From positions 112,372,771-112,436,770 of the forward strand of contig NW_026262581.1 of the NCBI RefSeq assembly GCF_021869535.1: a DNA stretch of 64,000 nucleotides, written 5' to 3'. Position 1 is the first letter of the stretch, and the number at the start of each line of letters is the position of its first letter. The position numbers were made by a program, and so were the translations under genes. Positions 59,074 through 64,000 of this stretch are shown here, in pieces. Source of the DNA: Mytilus californianus. Taxonomy: Eukaryota; Mollusca; Bivalvia; Mytilida; Mytilidae. The notes beneath the pieces are model-generated. The model ran no database searches, was not told the DNA's origin, and saw nothing but the letters and a program-made list of their open reading frames with translations.

Positions 59074-59758
59074 AAACTGTTAGCACAGAGATATGTCTCA
59101 CCTTTTTGTTATTTTGATAGTAAAATGCAAATGTTGAAATCAAAATAGCAATACTTTAAATAAAAGTTATGCAAAATATCAACAGTCAATGAACCATGAC
59201 TGTAGGTACAGGGCCAAACAATCTCCATGGATATGAGATGTGCCAATGCAAATACAACTACACCCAAAATACCACTGAGCTACCACTAGAGGATCCCATA
59301 AACTGACCTAATCACAAACTAATACATATGAACTAAGCAAAAGTTTCAAAGTCAATAGATCGTTACTGAGGGGGCAGAGCCAAATAATCTCCATGGAAAT
59401 GAGATGTGCCAATGATAATACAACTGCATGCCAAATATCATTGACCTAAAACTAGTGGTTCCCGATAAACTGACCTAATCACAAACTAATACATGTAAAC
59501 TAAGCAAAAGTTTCAAAGTCAATAGAAAATGATTGAGGGGACGGAGCCAAATAATCTCCATGGAAATGAGATGTGCCAATGCTTATATAACTGCATACCA
59601 AATATCATTGACTTACCACTAGTGGTTCCCCTTGAACTGACCTAATCACAAACTAATACATGTAAACTAAGCAAAAGATTTAAAGTCAATAGACCATGAC
59701 TGAGGGGGCGGAGCCAAATAATCTCCATGGAAATGAGATATGCCAATGCTTATACACG
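59074..59758 (+). mobile_element. F8 element, copy 4 (3'-truncated)
   Basis: The head CTGTTAGCACAGAGATATGT-CTCACC is followed by four monomers with TCAATAGA...GAGGGGGC(G/A)GAGCC. It stops inside a monomer at GCTTATACACGG, without the GCC-rich stretch or terminal hairpin. Confidence 0.75.
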
Positions 59759-59894
59759 GACAAAAATCAAAAATTTCATTAACATTCCTCTAAACAAATT
59801 TTACTAAAAGAGTTATCTCCCCTTATATGGCTAAGTTGAAAAATATAATTGAACAGCAACAAATATTTGGTATTTGCTTAAACAGTCCGAATAA

Positions 59895-61040
59895 AAGAAC
59901 AGAGTTCCAATGTCCCCTGCATTGCACATATTTTATCTATCCAAGGTAAAAGGGCAATAACTAAAAATCAAAGTACTGAAGTACTGAACATCGGATGACC
60001 ACAAGTTCTTGAGGATGGTCAAAAGCACTTGTCTCAGAAAAAAACAACATATCTCTTTACCTGAAACTGAGGTTAATGTACAGAGATATATTTTTTTGTG
60101 AGACAAGTTCGTGCGTGGATGATGAATAAATGACAGGAAATTCAACTTCACCGTAATAACTATTATATTGTAGTGATACAAATCATACACTGATTTGTTG
60201 TTATATATTATATTAAAATAACAGTTACATATATATATGATTTGCATCCATTTGTATATCATTCTATTCTACTATTCTAATAATAGTGCAATGCAAGTGC
60301 ATGGTGGACACTTTTCTGTAAAAATTCGATTTTTCTAAGATTGGATACGAGTAGGCATTCATATTTTCCCGCAAAAACAATTACAGAGTTACCGGTCCTT
60401 GCCGGTATTGTCGCAAAATGTTCTTTGAGATATTCTTCCACATGCTTTAACACAATTTTTCGTTAATGTGCATTGATATTATCAATGATTTTTACTTATA
60501 TATATATATATATATCTAACTACAAAACATTTTCATATTATTAATTTATGTTGTAAACAAAAATATTTTTATCAGTATTCATTGAAGAGATGTATTTATA
60601 TCAAACGATAAGGAATGTTATTTTGCACTCGTTTATGTGCGCATATTTATAATGTTTAAAGATCGGTTACAAACCCAAAACTAATTTACATAATGGAAAT
60701 CTAGGCGATAGCAATACATCGGAATGACATCAAGGTCATCGCGATGTAAAAAGCACTTTTTTTTGTTCTTTAAAACTTTTTATTAATATTCTAGAGAAAT
60801 GAAGGCTTCAGAGCAAATGCAATGTGATTTCCATTATAATCAATATTTCCAAGGGGCATAACTCGTTTAAAAATATTTGATCAGCACTTATTTTAAAAAG
60901 TGTCAAAGATACTGCTGATATAAGTTTCATAAAAATCTGGAAAGAATTGTACATGTGAGAGTGTTAACAAGACCAGACGGACGGACGCCAGGTATTTCTA
61001 TGTCCCCCGCAACGTGTTGCGCGGGGGACAATCATAAAAT
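59895..61040 (+). mobile_element. F6-like head and tail fragments
   Basis: A head-like AATGTCCCCTGCATTGCACA sits at about 59908, and a complete F6-type tail at 60845-61040 (GGGGCATAACTCG..., ACCAGACGGACGGACGCCAG, hairpin GTCCCCCGCAACGTGTTGCG-CGGGGGAC). Whether the two belong to one interrupted copy is not clear. A (TA)n run lies at about 60499-60517. Confidence 0.5.
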
Positions 61041-61699
61041 GAAACACTTTTTTTTTTTTTTTTAATGAACAATCTTACACATTAATTGCCAATCTGTTTA
61101 AAAACTTGTAGAGTTAGGCAAATAACTAGACTGACTGTGTACTGCTATTTTACAATCCAAAATGGTGGAATGCATTTAATCTGCCTTATTTGATTGATTA
61201 CTTGTTTAACATCCCGAGGCAAATATTTTATGCTTGTTCAGGACAAAACAAAGTAAACAAGCAATACAAGAGATAGTTTCTGCAAGGTAGGTCGACTGGG
61301 ATGATGGGTGGGAACGGAGAAGAACCAGGAAGGTCATATATGGTCCTAGAAATAGAACTTTAGTAATATCATATGCAAAAACCTATAATTATGATCTTCA
61401 ATATGCAAAATTAGATAAAATAGACCCTTTTTCTCTCTGCTGTTCATTTAGACCATGTTGACAGCATCTAAAGTATGAAATTTTATATAAAAATAAGCAG
61501 ATGTGGTATGATTGCCAATGAGACAACTCTCCACCTGAGACCAAATGACATAGAATTTAACATCTACACCATTTTAGACAGATTGCCTGTTTTTCATGCA
61601 TTTATGAGGTATATTTCCCTCTGAAAAACATTGGTCACACCCTTCAACCAATATAAATGTGTTATGCAAAGATGTAAATAGACCAGATACACATCCTAA

Positions 61700-61872
61700 C
61701 AAAAGAGGGACGAAAGATACCAGAGGGACAGTCAAACTCATAGATCGAAAACAAACTGACAACGCCATGGCCAAAAATAAAAAGACAAACAGAAAATAAT
61801 AGTACAGATGACACAACATAGAAAACCAAAGACTAAGCAACAGGAACCCCACCAAAAACTGGGGGTGATCAA
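61700..61872 (-). mobile_element. Retroelement tail, type 1, solo copy
   Basis: GAGGGACGAAAGATACCAGA, ACAACGCCATGGCCAAAAAT and CCCCACCAAAAACTGGGGGT match 53083-53300 closely in the same strand sense. No RT next to it. A dispersed short repeat lies at 61498-61560. Confidence 0.65.
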
Positions 61873-61938
61873 CAAAATATCATGGTGGTCCTTGCTTGTG
61901 AACAATGTCATTTCAGGCAAAACCTTAAAATTAGCAAA

Positions 61939-62440
61939 AACTAGATGTGTCTGAAAGACACGAGTGGCCCCGCTTGCAAAATAAGCTTGAAGCTATTTTT
62001 AGGAGTGGAAATTTGAGATTGAAAGTCAATATAACTGTTATTTTCAGGAAAAAGTCCAATGCTCTTTGTTTCAGCAAAAATCAGCAGAGTGGAACCAAAC
62101 ATAAACTCGATCTGTAACTCATCATAGTAGACTAACATACTAAAAATCAGCTAAATATGTGAAGGCATTTAGAAATAAGTTTGTATAACTGTTATTTTCA
62201 CAAAATGTTCAAGTCCAAAGCCTGTTTTTTCAGCAAAAATCAGCAGGGCAGAACCAAACGTAAACTGGATCTGTAAGTCACCATAGAAGACTCACATTCT
62301 AAAAATCGCTCAATATGTGAAGACGTTAAGAAAAAAAGTCTGTATAACTGTTTGTTGCGAATTATATGGCCCCGACAACTTTGTAAAAAGATAGTCAAAA
62401 TTAAGATTTTCATTAATAGAGTGCAAATTGATGACGTCAT
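61939..62440 (+). mobile_element. F7 element (head and two monomers)
   Basis: The head AACTAGATGTGTCTGAAAGA-CACGAGTGGCCCCGC has the hairpin GTGTCT-GA-AGACAC and opens with AACTAGA like F3. Monomers are marked by TCAGCAAAAATCAGCAG at 62071 and 62230 (period 159). I see no terminal hairpin, so the copy appears 3'-truncated. Confidence 0.55.
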
Positions 62441-63623
62441 AATGACATTATAAGTGTTCTTATGCGTCAGAACTTGTTGACTTTGTATTTGTCAGATATT
62501 TCTACACATTTTATTAATAGATGTTTACTATCATTACTGAATTTAAATTTCATGAAATTATAGGGTCAATATTGACCCTTTGTGAACATACTCCTTTGGA
62601 CTACCACTGGCAAACGTAGGTATGTTGGATAGGGGTAGACATTTGCCTTGCAACAGATTCCTAAGAAAAGTGTTGCAAGTGTTCTTTAAAGTGCAGAGAA
62701 AATGGCATTTGCCCTATATTGGACATCAGATTTAATGTCTCCATTTCAACTGGACAGGGATGCGTATTTATAAATCCTACACAGCCAAAATGGACGCCCC
62801 ACTTTAGCAATCTTTATATGACTTTGATGAACATATACAAGGATATACAGACCAGAGCAATCACATCCTCTGGTTTTGAATAAGCAGGATATAAAAATAT
62901 AAAATAATTGCTGTAATTATCCCTAAAATACTTGAGGAAGAACACAAAAATTAACAGAAACTGTTTTTCAAAGTTCATACCTTTGTTCAGCAGTTCTTGT
63001 CATTTAAGGGTAGTTAAATCTACACTCTGATAAAAACTTCAGACCTTTGAAATACTTCCACAAATATTCAACTGTATTTCCTAGAAAAAGACGACTGTGA
63101 AAGCTATATAAAACCCCATAATTCTTGTGCTGTGTCCTCTAGTGTCAAAGGATGATTGCAGAGGTATGTTTGTTTTAGTTCAGTCACTGATTTCAAATCT
63201 CAAATTTATGTAAATGTAAACAACTGGCGAAATTTTAGTATTGAAATTCTACATCTAAAGTTTTTGTTCCAGGACATTTTATAATGACAGGTTATCAAAC
63301 AGGGAAGGAAACTTATTGTCTAAAACTCTATCTAGTTATATCTGTGATCTAATTCTGCAGTCAGGACATAGCTGGCCACAGAAATAGCAGTTTACAGATA
63401 CAGCAGGCAACAAATGTATTCTTTCCAATTTTTTTTTTTATTTATTTGGACTGACTTTAAAACTGACTTTAAAATTATATATAAACTGTAATTAAATTAA
63501 TTATTATCACAATAATCTAGAAATTTTCAACAACAAAAAGTTATATTTTGAAATTTATGGGCAGCAAAATCTAGGATATATACTTTATTTTATAAGTTAA
63601 AGTGTCCATGTACACTGATGAAA
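62441..63623. other. Right-edge intron stretch, unannotated
   Basis: Searched for the missing first SH3 exon and start codon of the DOCK gene (KYG, ELSL..GD patterns) without success. No other gene recognised. Confidence 0.4.
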
Positions 63624-64000
63624 AAATTCGTAAGGGTTCCGCGGAACCCAGTGTCTCGCCTACTTTTTCTGTTAATCGCAGGCTTAACAAAAATGAGGAA
63701 GTAAATCAATAAAAATATTCCACTTGATACTATCTTTTGATTGTAAGAAGCTTCTGTCCAAGTTTGATAAAAATCCAGGATAGTTTATGAATCTAATAAA
63801 TGTTTAAAAACTTTAACTGCAGACTGAATGTAATTTTATCTGGAAGAAAACAAAATTTCCTTCTAGATACTAGCATCTGATCATAAACAAGCTTTTGTCC
63901 AAGTTTGATACAAATCCAAAATAGTATAAGAAAGTTATTAAAATTTTAAAAACTTTAACCACAGAGTGAATGTAATATTTCCCGGCAGAAAAACTAAGTC
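63624..64000 (+). mobile_element. F1 element, copy b (cut by window edge)
   Basis: The palindrome GGGTTCCGCGGAACCC (63634-63649) is followed by GTGTCTCGCCTACTTTT and monomers as in copy a, running to the last base. Confidence 0.75.

Overview
This is a eukaryotic, AT-rich, intron-dominated window, most likely from a marine bivalve and probably a mussel close to Mytilus. The organism call rests on the repeats: families I recognise as typical of mussel genomes are present many times, with modular elements that resemble the 'pearl' mobile elements of oyster and mussel. No bacterial or viral gene layout is seen.

Essentially the whole window is one partial gene on the minus strand. It is a DOCK-family guanine nucleotide exchange factor of the DOCK3/DOCK4 (Drosophila Sponge) subgroup. 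I could place 28 exons between 58678 and 632. Every splice junction is phase-consistent, and together the exons give about 3.0 kb of open reading frame (about 1010 codons). In transcript order they encode the second half of the SH3 domain (exons at 58.6 and 50.1 kb), the ELMO-binding helical region (49.3-39.9 kb), the region leading to the C2/DHR-1 domain (36.3-30.6 kb), DHR-1 itself (29.2-20.5 kb) and the start of the armadillo-like helical scaffold (20.5-0.6 kb). The start codon and first SH3 exon lie beyond position 64000. The catalytic DHR-2 domain lies beyond position 1. Two exons near the left edge (7084-6941 and 748-632) encode a basic, serine-rich linker that I do not recall in vertebrate DOCK3/4.

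The introns are packed with repeats. At least seven families (F1-F7) share one plan: a palindromic head, tandem monomers mostly of 140-190 bp, a short GACGACG/GACGGACG-like stretch, then a terminal hairpin that repeats part of the head in inverted orientation, followed by an A-rich tail. This matches Helentron-associated (HINE/pearl-like) non-autonomous elements. All roughly 20 copies I found point the same way, antisense to the DOCK gene, and several are nested. Other introns hold a hAT-like element with an 8-bp duplication, a mariner-like TA-flanked element, two TACTGTGG terminal-inverted-repeat elements, decayed reverse-transcriptase retroelement pieces (43.6-44.4 and 53.1-54.3 kb) with solo tails elsewhere, and simple tandem arrays with exact periods of 60, 43, 46 and 23 bp.

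The most unusual local structure is at 45.2-46.0 kb. There, a degenerate tandem array downstream of the exon at 46401-46546 looks like many copies of that exon's own 3' end plus its splice donor, so the intron carries a series of pseudo-donor sites.
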